64,000 nucleotides of DNA from an uncultured Acetatifactor sp. (GTDB taxonomy: Bacteria > Bacillota > Clostridia > Lachnospirales > Lachnospiraceae). Positions 7,711 to 16,693 of this stretch are shown in pieces. A model generated the notes under the pieces. The model saw nothing but the letters and a program-made list of their open reading frames with translations, was not told where the DNA came from and searched no databases. A program made the position numbers and the translations under genes. Position 1 is the first letter of the stretch; each line of letters starts with the position of its first letter. The stretch lies in NCBI GenBank assembly GCA_947588705.1, contig CANPYT010000001.1, positions 1 to 64,000 of the forward strand. Reading direction: 5' to 3'.

Positions 7711-9722
7711 AGATTCTGTTTGGAAGGCAGGACTTGAAAACGTGCCGTGGAGACAGGGAAAACGCTTGGCTGATGACAAACGGCCTTGGCGGGTTTTCCT
7801 CCCTGACAGTGTCCGGCGCCTGTGCCAGGAACGATCACGCGGTGTTGATGAGCTGTAAGCGGGAGGAGGCGCCCAACCACCGCTGGCAGATGATCCACTG
7901 GCTGGAAGAGCGGCTGACTGTGGGGGAGCGGGAGATCTCGCTCTCCGGGCAGGATTTTGAGGGCGGGAATATTTCTGAGGCCCCATCCAGCCTGATGGGC
8001 TTTGCCTATGAGGATTGGCCCAGGTGGACGTATCTGGCGGAAGGCGTGGAACTGACAAAGGAGCTGGCGCTGGAGCCGGGAGGAAATGTGGTGGGCATTT
8101 CCTATGAGATACAGAATCGTTCTCCGAATCCGGCGGTTTTGCGGGTAACGCCCTGGATGGAATTTGTCCCGAAGGGGGAGAAGCTGAAGCGGGGGCAGAA
8201 CTTCTCGCTGGAGGAAGAAAAGGATATTGACTGCCAATGGAATACAGGCGTTATTTATTCCCGGGACAGGGAACTGCATTATCGGACGGGAGGCCAGGTG
8301 CAACGTCTGCCCCTGACTTTTCGAGAAGATTTTTACTATGCCCAGGACGCCTGTGACGGCAGGCCGGAGACCGGCTGTGCGGCGGCAAACCACTGTGTGG
8401 AGTTTCGGGCGGAGCCGGGGGAGACGCTTCGGGGAGAGCTGATATACAGTGCCGATGGGGCCGTCCGGATCGACATGGCCGGCATCTGCCGGGAACTGGG
8501 GAACAGGCGCCGGGATCTGGAGGGGCAGTCGGGATTTCGGGACGAGACAGCCCGGGCACTGGCGGGGGCGGCAGATCAGTTCCTGGCCTACCGTGCTTCT
8601 ACCGGGGGGCAGACGATTCTGGCGGGATATCCTTTTTTTGAGGATTGGGGCCGGGATACGATGATCGCGCTGACCGGGTGCTGTCTTTCCACAGGACGCT
8701 ACAGGGAGGCCAGAAGCATTCTGCGCACTTTTATGCAGTATTGTAGAAAAGGGCTTATGCCTAACCTGTTTCCGGAGGGGAACCGGGAACCCGGATACAA
8801 CACTGTGGATGCGGCGCTGCTTTTTATCCTGGCGGTTTATGGCTATTACCGGCGGACGGGAGACAATGAGTTTGTGTTGGAATGCGCTCCCGTTATGGAA
8901 GAGATCGTGGACTGGTACCGGCGGGGAACGGATTTCCACATTGTCCAGGAGGATGACGGGCTGATCCGGGCAGGGGAAGGATATGACCAGGTGACATGGA
9001 TGGATGTACGGATAGGGGACATCCTGCCAACCCCCCGGCACGGGAAGCCTGTAGAGATCAACGCTTACTGGTACAACGCGCTGTGTATCCTGGAAGAATT
9101 CAGCCGGGAGCTTGCGGGGGAAAGGAACTGGAAGGAGTGCGGCTATCGGGAGATGGCCCTGCAGACCCGGGAAAGCTTCCGTGAAAAATTCTGGAATGAA
9201 GAGGCGGGGTGCCTGAAGGATGTGATCTCCGGTACGGAGGCGGATCTTCAGGTCCGCTGCAATCAAATTTGGGCGGTGGCGCAGCCCTTTTCCATATTGA
9301 CGGAAGAGCAGGAGCGGCGGGTCGTGGAGACAGTGTACCGGAGGTTGTATACACCTCTGGGGCTCCGGACGCTGGATCCGGCGGATAAGCAGTTTCATCC
9401 CGTCTATGGAGGAGAGCTTTTGGAGCGGGATCTGGCGTACCACCAGGGAACGGTGTGGGTCTATCCTTTAGGGGCATACTACCTGGCTTATCTGAAAGTA
9501 AACGGTTGTTCCCGGGAGGCGGCAGGCCGTGTGCAGAGACAGCTTGAAAGCATCACGGCGGCTCTGCGGGAAGGCTGTGTGGGCCAGCTCCCGGAGATAT
9601 ACGACGGCCTTGACCCCGGGCAGTCCAGGGGATGTTTTGCCCAGGCGTGGAGCGTGGGAGAGCTGTTGCGGGTTTATGAGGCGCTGGAACGGCTGGAAGC
9701 GGGAAAGACGCTGATTTTGTAG
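7707..9722 (+). CDS. Glycogen debranching enzyme, amylo-alpha-1,6-glucosidase type (GH133)
   Basis: A 671-aa enzyme that removes alpha-1,6-linked glucose from limit dextrins. The N-terminal GDE domain (about 15-240) starts with ENAWLMTNGLGGFSSLTVSG. The C-terminal alpha/alpha-barrel (about 270-660) holds FEDWGRDTMIAL, NTVDAALLFI, DQVTWMDVR and a final GQLPEIYDG. There is no signal peptide, so it is cytoplasmic. It overlaps pulA by four bases (ATGA). Having both a pullulanase and a GH133 debrancher suggests they handle different branch lengths. Confidence 0.92.
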   Translation: MKILFGRQDLKTCRGDRENAWLMTNGLGGFSSLTVSGACARNDHAVLMSCKREEAPNHRWQMIHWLEERLTVGEREISLSGQDFEGGNISEAPSSLMGFAYEDWPRWTYLAEGVELTKELALEPGGNVVGISYEIQNRSPNPAVLRVTPWMEFVPKGEKLKRGQNFSLEEEKDIDCQWNTGVIYSRDRELHYRTGGQVQRLPLTFREDFYYAQDACDGRPETGCAAANHCVEFRAEPGETLRGELIYSADGAVRIDMAGICRELGNRRRDLEGQSGFRDETARALAGAADQFLAYRASTGGQTILAGYPFFEDWGRDTMIALTGCCLSTGRYREARSILRTFMQYCRKGLMPNLFPEGNREPGYNTVDAALLFILAVYGYYRRTGDNEFVLECAPVMEEIVDWYRRGTDFHIVQEDDGLIRAGEGYDQVTWMDVRIGDILPTPRHGKPVEINAYWYNALCILEEFSRELAGERNWKECGYREMALQTRESFREKFWNEEAGCLKDVISGTEADLQVRCNQIWAVAQPFSILTEEQERRVVETVYRRLYTPLGLRTLDPADKQFHPVYGGELLERDLAYHQGTVWVYPLGAYYLAYLKVNGCSREAAGRVQRQLESITAALREGCVGQLPEIYDGLDPGQSRGCFAQAWSVGELLRVYEALERLEAGKTLIL

Positions 9723-9761
9723 AGAGGGCGATTATTGGCGAGAAGTGGGAGGAAAAGGTGT

Positions 9762-11468
9762 ATGGATAGGAATAAGAGGCAAGGTGATTTTTTTCGGAGA
9801 GCGCTGTGTCTTGCGCTGACAGGGCTCCTAATGGCCGCCGGGCTGTGGGGCTGTGGGAAACAGGAGGAAAAGCTGGTTTGGTCCGGCAACAGCCAAATTT
9901 CTGACAGAAATGTCATTGTTCCGGAGGAAAACGACAAATATCGGACTTTCTATGAAATCTTCGTGTATTCCTTTTGCGACAGCAACGGGGACGGCGTCGG
10001 AGATTTAAACGGCGTCATTGAAAAGCTGGATTATCTCAACGACGGAGACCCGGAGACGGACACTGATCTTGGGATTACCGGGATCTGGCTTATGCCTATC
10101 ATGCCCTCCAACAGTTATCACAAATACGATGTGAAAGACTACATGGCCATAGACCCGGCCTACGGGACAATGGAGGATTTTGAGCGCCTGCTGGAGGAGT
10201 GCAAGAAACGTGACATTAATGTCATAATTGACCTGGTGATGAATCATACCTCTTCGTCTCACCCGTGGTTTGCGGAAGCATGTGATTATCTGAAAAACCT
10301 GGGAGACGGGGAGGCGTCCGGAGAGGAATGTCCTTATTTTGATTATTATCATTTTAATAAGGGAATGGTCTGGGGATATTCGCAGGTGCCGGGTACGGAT
10401 TGGTATTATGAGGCTCCGTTTACGGGAGAAATGCCGGATCTGAACCTGTACAACCCGGAGGTGCGGAAGGAATTTGAGGAGATCTGCAGATTCTGGCTGG
10501 AAAAAGGCGTCGCCGGATTCCGGCTGGACGCGGTGAAGGAGTATGTCAGCGACGACACGGAGGCGAATATCGAGATCCTGACATGGTTCAACGACATGGT
10601 AAAAGGGATCGACCCCGACGCGTACCTTGTGGGCGAAGCCTGGATCAACCAGCCGGAATACGCCAAGTATTACGCAAGCGGGGTGGATAGCTTTTTTGAT
10701 TTCGTGTTTGCAGGAGACGAAGGGCGGATCTTCCGTCTGGCAAGCGGCCAGTATGAGGCCAGGCAGTATGGAGATTACGTGGCCACGGCGGAACAGCGGT
10801 ACGCGGAGTACAGCGACAGCTTTATCAATGCGCCTTTTTACAGCAACCACGATATGGACAGGGCGGCCGGATATTATATCGGAGAAAACGCGCAGGCCCA
10901 GATCAAGATGGCGGCGGCGCTGAACCTGACCATGAGCGGAAACGCTTTTATCTATTACGGCGATGAGATCGGCATGTTGGGTGCGGGAAGGGATGAAAAC
11001 AAGCGCCTGGGAATGCGCTGGACCACGGATACGGGTGCGGAAGGCACATGCAGGGGGCCTCTGGGAGCGGACACCGTGGAACAGGTCTACGGAAGCGTGG
11101 AGGAACAGCAGGCGGATCCCGATTCCATATACTGGTTTTATAAAAACCTGATCCGTCTCCGGAACCAGTTCCCGGCTATTGCAAAGGGAACCACAACAAA
11201 CCTGGAGAAAGCTTCGGATGCGGAACTTTCCGTGATCGAGAAGACCTATGGGGGGCAGACGGTCTGTATCCTTTATAACCTGTCCTCATCCGACAAAGAG
11301 ATAGAACTGGCTTCCGTGATCCTGTCAGAGGGGGATACTCTGGAGAAAAAACAGATGGTCACCGCGCTGTCCGCAGGGGAAGGGGCCGCGGCGGCGGACG
11401 GCGGCACCCTTATGGTCCCGGCATATTCTCTGGCAGTATTCCTGGTATCGGAGGAAGAAGGGAAATGA
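9762..11468 (+). CDS. Surface-anchored alpha-amylase-family lipoprotein (GH13)
   Basis: A 568-aa GH13 hydrolase of alpha-1,4-glucans. The start at ATG 9762 is preferred over the TTG at 9735 because GGGAGG lies 9 nt upstream and it directly precedes the signal peptide, which ends at lipobox LWGC. It should therefore be tethered outside the membrane. The barrel shows SNGDGVGDLNG, DLVMNHTSSSHPWF, Asp256 in GFRLDAVKEY, Glu292 in GEAW and Asp364 in NHDMDR. A small C-terminal beta domain follows. Placed in the transporter cluster, it probably makes oligosaccharides for import. Exact specificity (amylase or neopullulanase-like) cannot be read from motifs alone. Confidence 0.9.
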   Translation: MDRNKRQGDFFRRALCLALTGLLMAAGLWGCGKQEEKLVWSGNSQISDRNVIVPEENDKYRTFYEIFVYSFCDSNGDGVGDLNGVIEKLDYLNDGDPETDTDLGITGIWLMPIMPSNSYHKYDVKDYMAIDPAYGTMEDFERLLEECKKRDINVIIDLVMNHTSSSHPWFAEACDYLKNLGDGEASGEECPYFDYYHFNKGMVWGYSQVPGTDWYYEAPFTGEMPDLNLYNPEVRKEFEEICRFWLEKGVAGFRLDAVKEYVSDDTEANIEILTWFNDMVKGIDPDAYLVGEAWINQPEYAKYYASGVDSFFDFVFAGDEGRIFRLASGQYEARQYGDYVATAEQRYAEYSDSFINAPFYSNHDMDRAAGYYIGENAQAQIKMAAALNLTMSGNAFIYYGDEIGMLGAGRDENKRLGMRWTTDTGAEGTCRGPLGADTVEQVYGSVEEQQADPDSIYWFYKNLIRLRNQFPAIAKGTTTNLEKASDAELSVIEKTYGGQTVCILYNLSSSDKEIELASVILSEGDTLEKKQMVTALSAGEGAAAADGGTLMVPAYSLAVFLVSEEEGK

Positions 11469-12253
11469 CGGAGGACAGGACGGGGAAGTATGATGCCTTT
11501 GTGTTTGACCTGTATGGCACTCTGGTAGACATCCGCACCGACGAGGAGGCAGCCGGGCTGTGGCGCGGCTTAAGCGAATTTTACGGCTCTCTGGGTGCAC
11601 ATTATAAGCCGTCGGAATTGAAACGGAATTACCGGCGCATGGTATCCCTGGAGACCGAAAGACAGCAGCGGGCGGGAAGGGAGAGATACGGGGAGACCTA
11701 TCTGGCTGAGCCGGATCTGACGGCGGTATTCCGGCAGCTTTATGCGGAGCGGGGCGTAAGGTGCTCCGAAGAACGGGGCGTACTGACGGCGGTGCTGTTC
11801 AGGATCCTTTCCCGGCGGAAGCTGAAAGTGTATGACGGGGTAAGGGAAACGCTGCTTGCCCTGCGCAGGGCCGGGAAGGGTGTGTACCTTCTCTCCAACG
11901 CCCAGCGGGATTTTACCAGGCCGGAAATAGAGCTGACGGGGCTCGCGGACTGCTTCGACGGGATCCTGATCTCCTCGGAAGAAGGCTGTAAGAAGCCCTC
12001 TCCCGCCTTTTTTGACAGACTGGTGGAGCGATATGGGCTGGAGCGGCCCAGGTGCCTCATGACGGGAAACGATGAAAGGGCGGATGTACAGGGAGGGGCG
12101 GCGGCGGGAATGGACACCCTCTACCTTCATACTGAGACGTCGCCCCCGCTGACAGGAGGATCCGGGGCGGATTATGCGGTCATGGACGGCGACTGGCGCA
12201 GAGTGTCGGAGATCCTTTTGGCGGCGGCGGGGATCGATCCGGCAGATCTGTAA
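11465..12253 (+). CDS. HAD-superfamily hydrolase, DxYGT type
   Basis: A 262-aa phosphatase-like protein overlapping the amylase stop by four bases. HAD motifs in order: FDLYGTLVD near the N-terminus (nucleophile Asp; the usual second Asp is Tyr), LLSNAQ (motif II), the Lys in KKPSP (motif III) and GNDERADVQGG (motif IV). The Tyr is found in haloacid-dehalogenase-like members and argues against beta-phosphoglucomutase, which would otherwise be an easy guess in a maltose operon. The substrate is unknown. Tight coupling suggests a role linked to glucan use, perhaps sugar-phosphate clearance. Confidence 0.85.
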   Translation: MTEDRTGKYDAFVFDLYGTLVDIRTDEEAAGLWRGLSEFYGSLGAHYKPSELKRNYRRMVSLETERQQRAGRERYGETYLAEPDLTAVFRQLYAERGVRCSEERGVLTAVLFRILSRRKLKVYDGVRETLLALRRAGKGVYLLSNAQRDFTRPEIELTGLADCFDGILISSEEGCKKPSPAFFDRLVERYGLERPRCLMTGNDERADVQGGAAAGMDTLYLHTETSPPLTGGSGADYAVMDGDWRRVSEILLAAAGIDPADL

Positions 12254-12311
12254 TATATTGTCTGACATAAACTTGTTATGCGCGGAGAACGGCGCGGGAA
12301 TGGAGAAAAGG

Positions 12312-14594
12312 ATGAAATTTGGACGGCTTAAAGGATATCGTGTGGACGGCGGACAGGTAAGGCTGGATTTTGAGGAGCGCACCGCGGCGGTTACGGCAGT
12401 GACCCCAAAGATCATAAACATATTTTGCGGCCTGGACACGCCGGATCACCGCTCCAGGGCCATCGAGGGGGAAAAGGGGCAGCCGGTCACGCTGTCGGTG
12501 GAGGAGCGAGGCGATTGTTTGTGGATCTCAACAGGAATGGTGCAGGTCGCGGTCCGCAGTGAATTTCAGGTAGACTTTTACGATGGGAACGGGGATCCGG
12601 TCTGTGAAGAGTATCGGGGAAAGCGTGTGCCGCTTGAACGCGTCAGCGCTGAGATGCGGAAGGTGCTGGAGAAAGAAGGGCACGGCGCGTTCCAACAGGA
12701 GAAGCTGGCCTTTGAAGTGGTGAAAAAGCTTCAGGGAACGGAACATTTCTATGGGCTTGGAGACAAGACGGGATTTCTGGATAAACGGCATTATGTATAT
12801 GAAATGTGGAACACGGATGACCCTTCGCCCCAGGTGGACTGCTACCGGGCGCTTTATAAGTCCATACCTTTTTTCCTGGCGCTGACCGGGGAGCATGTAT
12901 ACGGTATTTTCCTGGACAATCCCTATAAGAGCCTGTTCGATATGGGGCAGGAATCGGAGGACTATTATTATTTTGGCGCGGAGGGTGGAAATTTAAATTA
13001 TTACTATATCGCGGGCGAGAGCCTGGCAGAGGTCCTGAAGGGCTATACCGGCCTTACGGGGACCTGTCCCCTGCCGCAGAAGTGGACGCTGGGGTACCAC
13101 CAGTCCCGCTGGGGATATACCACCTGGAAGGATGTGGAGGAAATTGCGCGGAATATGCGAAAAAGAGGGATACCCTGTGATTCCATCCATTTTGATATTG
13201 ATTATATGCAGGACTTCAAAGTGTTTACCTGGAACAGGGAAAGGTATCACGGAGATCCGGACGGTTTTCTCAAAAAGCTGTCAGAGCAGGGATTTAAGCC
13301 TGTTGTCATCAACGATCCGGGCGTAAAGCGGGAGGCGGGTTATCCGATCTACGAAGAAGGGGTAAAAAAGGGGTACTTTGCCAGGACGCCGGAGGGGGAG
13401 GTCTATATCAATGCCGTTTGGCCGGGGGATGCCGCATTCCCGGATTTTGGCAATCCGGATGTCCGGAAGTGGTGGGGGGATCATCACAGTTTTCTGCTGG
13501 AAAAAGGGGTCCGGGGGATCTGGAATGATATGAATGAGCCCGCAAGCTTTAACGGGCCCCTTCCCGACGATGTGGTGTTTACCGATGAGGACAGGCCGGC
13601 GGACCATCGGCGGATGCACAATCTTTACGGGCACCTGATGGCGAAAGCTACCTATGAGGGCTTGCGGCGGCTGGACGGCAGGAGGCCGTTTGTGATCACG
13701 CGGGCCTGTTATGCCGGGAGCCAGAAATACGCTACCTGCTGGACCGGCGACAATCACAGCATCTGGGCGCATCTGCAGATGGCGATACCGCAGCTGTGCA
13801 ACCTGGGAATGTCCGGTATGCCCTTTGCGGGAACAGACATCGGCGGCTTCGGGTCGGATACCACGGAGGAGCTTTTGCTGCGCTGGGTACAGGTGGGATG
13901 CTTTTCGCCGCTGTTTAGAAACCATTCCGCCATGGGCTGCCGGCAGCAGGAACCCTGGCAGTTTGGGGAGCGGGCGGTGGAGATCTATCGGAAATATGTG
14001 AAGCTGCGCTACCATTGGATCCCCTATCTCTACGATCTGTTCTGGGAGGAGGAGCGGACGGGCGCGCCTATCCTGCGGCCGTTGGTCTTCCATTACGAGA
14101 ATGACCCGGCGGCCTGTGTCTGCAACGATGAGTTCCTGTTTGGAGAGCGTATCCTTGTGGCGCCTGTGGTACAGCAGGGCGCTGTGAAACGGATGGTATA
14201 TCTTCCGGCGGGAGAGTGGTACGACTATTGGACCGGGGAGAAGGTGGAAGGGGAGAACTGGGTGATCCGGGATGCGCCCATAGACCTGTGCCCCATATAT
14301 GTGAAAGCGGGAAGCGTGATCCCCACCATGGAACCCATGGACTATGTGGGCCAGAAAGAGACGGATACCCTTGTCCTGGAAGTCTTTCCCGGCCGGGGGC
14401 AGTATGACCATTACCTGGACAACGGAGAAGACTTCGCCTATAGGGAGGGCCGTTATCACCAGTACCGTTTTACAGTGGATGAGGCAGGAACGGTGCAGGG
14501 GCAGATCCTATGCGGGGGATATGAAAGGCCCTATAAAAAAATAATCGCGCAAACGGCAGAAAAAGCCACGGAAATCAGGGTCATAGGAGCATAG
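12312..14594 (+). CDS. Alpha-glucosidase/alpha-xylosidase-like glycoside hydrolase (GH31)
   Basis: A cytoplasmic 760-aa GH31 enzyme releasing sugar from non-reducing ends of alpha-glucosides. It starts MKFGRLKGYRVDGG. ATG 12312 has GGAG 6 nt upstream; ATG 12300 is an in-frame alternative, and the earlier in-frame ATG at 12174 overlaps the HAD gene. Order: N-terminal beta-sandwich, barrel with FHIDYM-like DIDYMQDF, nucleophile Asp406 in WNDMNEPASF, acid/base Asp480 in WTGDNHS, and C-terminal beta domains. As last gene of the cluster it could finish the breakdown of imported dextrins. Its 3' end overlaps the convergent bioY end by 14 bp. Confidence 0.92.
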   Translation: MKFGRLKGYRVDGGQVRLDFEERTAAVTAVTPKIINIFCGLDTPDHRSRAIEGEKGQPVTLSVEERGDCLWISTGMVQVAVRSEFQVDFYDGNGDPVCEEYRGKRVPLERVSAEMRKVLEKEGHGAFQQEKLAFEVVKKLQGTEHFYGLGDKTGFLDKRHYVYEMWNTDDPSPQVDCYRALYKSIPFFLALTGEHVYGIFLDNPYKSLFDMGQESEDYYYFGAEGGNLNYYYIAGESLAEVLKGYTGLTGTCPLPQKWTLGYHQSRWGYTTWKDVEEIARNMRKRGIPCDSIHFDIDYMQDFKVFTWNRERYHGDPDGFLKKLSEQGFKPVVINDPGVKREAGYPIYEEGVKKGYFARTPEGEVYINAVWPGDAAFPDFGNPDVRKWWGDHHSFLLEKGVRGIWNDMNEPASFNGPLPDDVVFTDEDRPADHRRMHNLYGHLMAKATYEGLRRLDGRRPFVITRACYAGSQKYATCWTGDNHSIWAHLQMAIPQLCNLGMSGMPFAGTDIGGFGSDTTEELLLRWVQVGCFSPLFRNHSAMGCRQQEPWQFGERAVEIYRKYVKLRYHWIPYLYDLFWEEERTGAPILRPLVFHYENDPAACVCNDEFLFGERILVAPVVQQGAVKRMVYLPAGEWYDYWTGEKVEGENWVIRDAPIDLCPIYVKAGSVIPTMEPMDYVGQKETDTLVLEVFPGRGQYDHYLDNGEDFAYREGRYHQYRFTVDEAGTVQGQILCGGYERPYKKIIAQTAEKATEIRVIGA

Positions 14595-15156
14595 CTTTTT
14601 TCAGCCTCTTCCTGACCTGGGTTCCCAGGGATATGGCCAGGGCCAGCTTTATCAGATCGCCGGGAATATAAGGGATACAGCCCGCCCAAAAAGCCTGGGG
14701 CAGGGAGCAGGAGGTCTGGTAGGCCAGCCAGAAGCTGCCGAAAGCGTACAGGACCGCTGTGCCTAGCAGCATTCCAAGGATGCTGGGCAGAAGCCTGCCG
14801 CCCCACTTGTCCACGAAAAAGCCGTAGATCAGGGCGAGGAAGAGATAACCGATGATATAACCGCCGGTGGGGCCCAGGAGCTTTCCGGGGCCGCCGGAAA
14901 AGTCCGTGAACACTGGCAGCCCTGCCAACCCCAGTAAAATATAGACCGCGACGCTGAGCGTTCCCAATTTCAGGCCCAGGACGGTCACAACGAAATAGAT
15001 GGCAAGAGTGCCGAGAGAGATCGCCACAGGGCTTACGGGGATGTGTAAGGCGAAAGGCGACAGAATGCAGATGACAGCGGTCATCAGGCCCGTGAGAGCC
15101 AGCTGCTTTACTGTGAGGCTTGTGTTTTTTGGAGCGGGTTCCATTGTTTTATCCAT
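14581..15156 (-). CDS. bioY: Biotin transporter substrate-binding subunit BioY
   Basis: A 191-aa S component of an ECF-type biotin importer, with about six membrane segments. The core shows LTGLMTAVICILSPFALHIP, SLGTLAIY, GLPVFTDFSGGPG and GPTGGYIIGYL, all typical of BioY. ATG 15156 is preceded by GAGGAA; the longer frame to 15240 would run through a hairpin and has no ribosome site. No EcfA/EcfT genes are adjacent, so it may share an energising module or act alone. A consensus promoter and a BirA-like operator precede it, which supports biotin-controlled expression. Confidence 0.93.
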   Translation of the reverse strand: MDKTMEPAPKNTSLTVKQLALTGLMTAVICILSPFALHIPVSPVAISLGTLAIYFVVTVLGLKLGTLSVAVYILLGLAGLPVFTDFSGGPGKLLGPTGGYIIGYLFLALIYGFFVDKWGGRLLPSILGMLLGTAVLYAFGSFWLAYQTSCSLPQAFWAGCIPYIPGDLIKLALAISLGTQVRKRLKKAMLL

Positions 15157-15171
15157 AGATTCCTCTTTTCT

Positions 15172-15224
15172 ATGACCGCCCTGCGGGACAAGAGATGCCC
15201 GCAGGACGGTCATGGCTTTTTTTT
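15172..15224 (+). terminator. Strong hairpin with T8 on the plus strand inside the bioY leader
   Basis: ATGACCGCCCTGCGGG (15172-15187) pairs with CCCGCAGGACGGTCAT (15198-15213), 15 of 16 positions, followed by GGC and eight T on the plus strand. As a terminator it would stop plus-strand transcripts that run antisense through bioY. On the minus strand the same hairpin sits in the bioY 5' leader. Confidence 0.5.
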
Positions 15225-15300
15225 GCGGGCAGGGCGCCACATGCCTGGATGTGCCTGGCGGATGCCCAGGAGTATTGAAGTGTCACCGATATTCTGTGAA

Positions 15301-15331
15301 TTGTAAACTAGTAATAATAAATAGGTGACAA
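15301..15331. promoter_or_regulatory. Candidate BirA (biotin repressor) operator
   Basis: TTGTAAAC, 15 nt, GGTGACAA. Compared with the Firmicutes BirA pattern TTGTTAAC-N14-16-GTTAACAA the halves match 7/8 and 6/8. It covers the expected start of transcription of bioY. Confidence 0.6.
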
Positions 15332-15336
15332 ACAGC

Positions 15337-15365
15337 ATTATAAAGGAGTCTTGGCGAAATGTCAA
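15337..15365 (-). promoter_or_regulatory. Consensus sigma-A promoter of bioY
   Basis: Minus strand: TTGACA (15365-15360), 17-nt spacer, TATAAT (15342-15337). Both boxes are perfect. Predicted start near 15330. Confidence 0.85.
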
Positions 15366-15398
15366 CCAGTTTTGCGAAAGAGTTTACGTGCTGCCCGC

Positions 15399-15424
15399 GA
15401 AAAAAGCCGGTGGTCTCACCGGCT
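15399..15424 (-). terminator. Intrinsic terminator of the dnaD-dnaC-prs unit
   Basis: On the minus strand AGCCGGTG-AGAC-CACCGGCT is followed by TTTTTCGC, just after the prs stop. Confidence 0.82.
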
Positions 15425-15430
15425 TATCTC

Positions 15431-16615
15431 TTATAGCTCGCCATTTTTGTATTTGGCCACGATCTGCTGGATCCTTTCATTGGGGTTCAGAAGGTCGCTG
15501 ATGGAGGAATCGTGGTTCAGCGTGTCGATGATATAGGCGATATATTTGCTCATGTCACAGTTGATATACCATTCCCGCTCCAGAAGCTCCGGGGGCTGGT
15601 AGATCAGGTTTGTAGTCAGTATCCTGTCGATGGTTCCCTTCTGGTAAGCGGCGTCAAACTTGTCCAATCCGTTGGTAAAAAGGCCGAAGGTCGCAAAGAC
15701 AAATACCCGGTTTGCCTTCCGCTGTTTCAAAAGAGCCGCCACTTCCAGTACGCTCTCGCCGGAGGAGATCATGTCGTCGATAATGATCATGTCCTTGCCC
15801 TCTACGCTTGTGCCGAGAAACTCATGGGCAACGATGGGATTGCGGCCGTTTTCGATCCGGGTGTAATCCCGGCGCTTATAGAACATGCCCATATCCAGGC
15901 CGAGAACGTTGGCGATGTAGATCGCCCGGCTCATCCCGCCTTCGTCGGGGCTTATGATCATCATGTGGTCGGCGTCCAACCGCAGGTCCTTTACATTTCG
16001 CAGCAGCCCTTTGATGAACTGGTAGGCGGGCTGTACCGTCTCAAACCCGTGGAGGGGGATCGCGTTTTGCACTCTCGGGTCGTGGGCGTCAAAGGTGATG
16101 ATATTGTCAACGCCCATCTGTACCAGTTCCTGAAGCGCCAGCGCACAGTCCAGGGATTCCCGGGAAGTCCTCTTGTGCTGGCGGCTCTCGTAGAGAAAAG
16201 GCATGATGACGGTGATGCGACGGGCCTTTCCGCCCAGGGCGGAGATGATCCGCTTCAGATCCTGATAGTGGTCATCAGGAGACATGTGATTTTCGTGGCC
16301 GCACAGGGAATAAGTCAGCGAGTAATTGCACACATCGACCAGGAGATAAAGATCGTCGCCGCGCACGGATTCCAGTATCATTCCCTTGGCCTCGCCGGAC
16401 CCGAAGCGGGGTACCTTCGCGCGCAGCAGGTAAGAATCCCGCTGATAGCCGGAGAAAGCAAGGGAGTCCTTGTGTTCGCTTTCTCTTTCCGCTCTCCATT
16501 TCACCAGGTATTGATCCACCTTTTCGCTCAGGGCCTTGCAGCCTTCCAGCGCAATAATGCCCAGGGAACCTACGGGTATGGTCTCAAGGTTTCTTTTTTC
16601 TTCGCGGCTTCCCAT
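15431..16615 (-). CDS. prs: Ribose-phosphate pyrophosphokinase (PRPP synthetase), long clostridial form
   Basis: A 394-aa enzyme making PRPP from ribose 5-phosphate and ATP for nucleotide, His and Trp synthesis. Visible are MPFLYESRQHKRTSRE (ATP/flexible-loop region), ITFDAHDPRVQNAIPL, ISPDEGGMSRA and the PRPP-binding loop MIIIDDMISSGESVLEVA. It is about 75 residues longer than ordinary Prs, with extra sequence at the N-terminus; I recall such long forms from Clostridia. It lies 78 bp downstream of the DnaC-like gene on the same strand and is followed by a good terminator, so it is the last gene of that unit. Confidence 0.9.
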   Translation of the reverse strand: MGSREEKRNLETIPVGSLGIIALEGCKALSEKVDQYLVKWRAERESEHKDSLAFSGYQRDSYLLRAKVPRFGSGEAKGMILESVRGDDLYLLVDVCNYSLTYSLCGHENHMSPDDHYQDLKRIISALGGKARRITVIMPFLYESRQHKRTSRESLDCALALQELVQMGVDNIITFDAHDPRVQNAIPLHGFETVQPAYQFIKGLLRNVKDLRLDADHMMIISPDEGGMSRAIYIANVLGLDMGMFYKRRDYTRIENGRNPIVAHEFLGTSVEGKDMIIIDDMISSGESVLEVAALLKQRKANRVFVFATFGLFTNGLDKFDAAYQKGTIDRILTTNLIYQPPELLEREWYINCDMSKYIAYIIDTLNHDSSISDLLNPNERIQQIVAKYKNGEL

Positions 16616-16693
16616 TAAGTATGTTCCAACCTTTCTTTGTAGAATGATGTCATAAGATGACGCCCTTTGGTACGTTTCCCCCGCGGAGGATAG

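Noticed and set aside
5542-8058. 838-aa open frame on the minus strand opposite pulA
   Set aside because: Arg/Pro/His-rich translation without domains, fully antisense to a well-supported GH13 gene; a G+C-driven shadow.
7563-9443. 626-aa open frame on the minus strand opposite the GH133 gene
   Set aside because: Shadow of the debranching enzyme; no ribosome site or recognisable motif.
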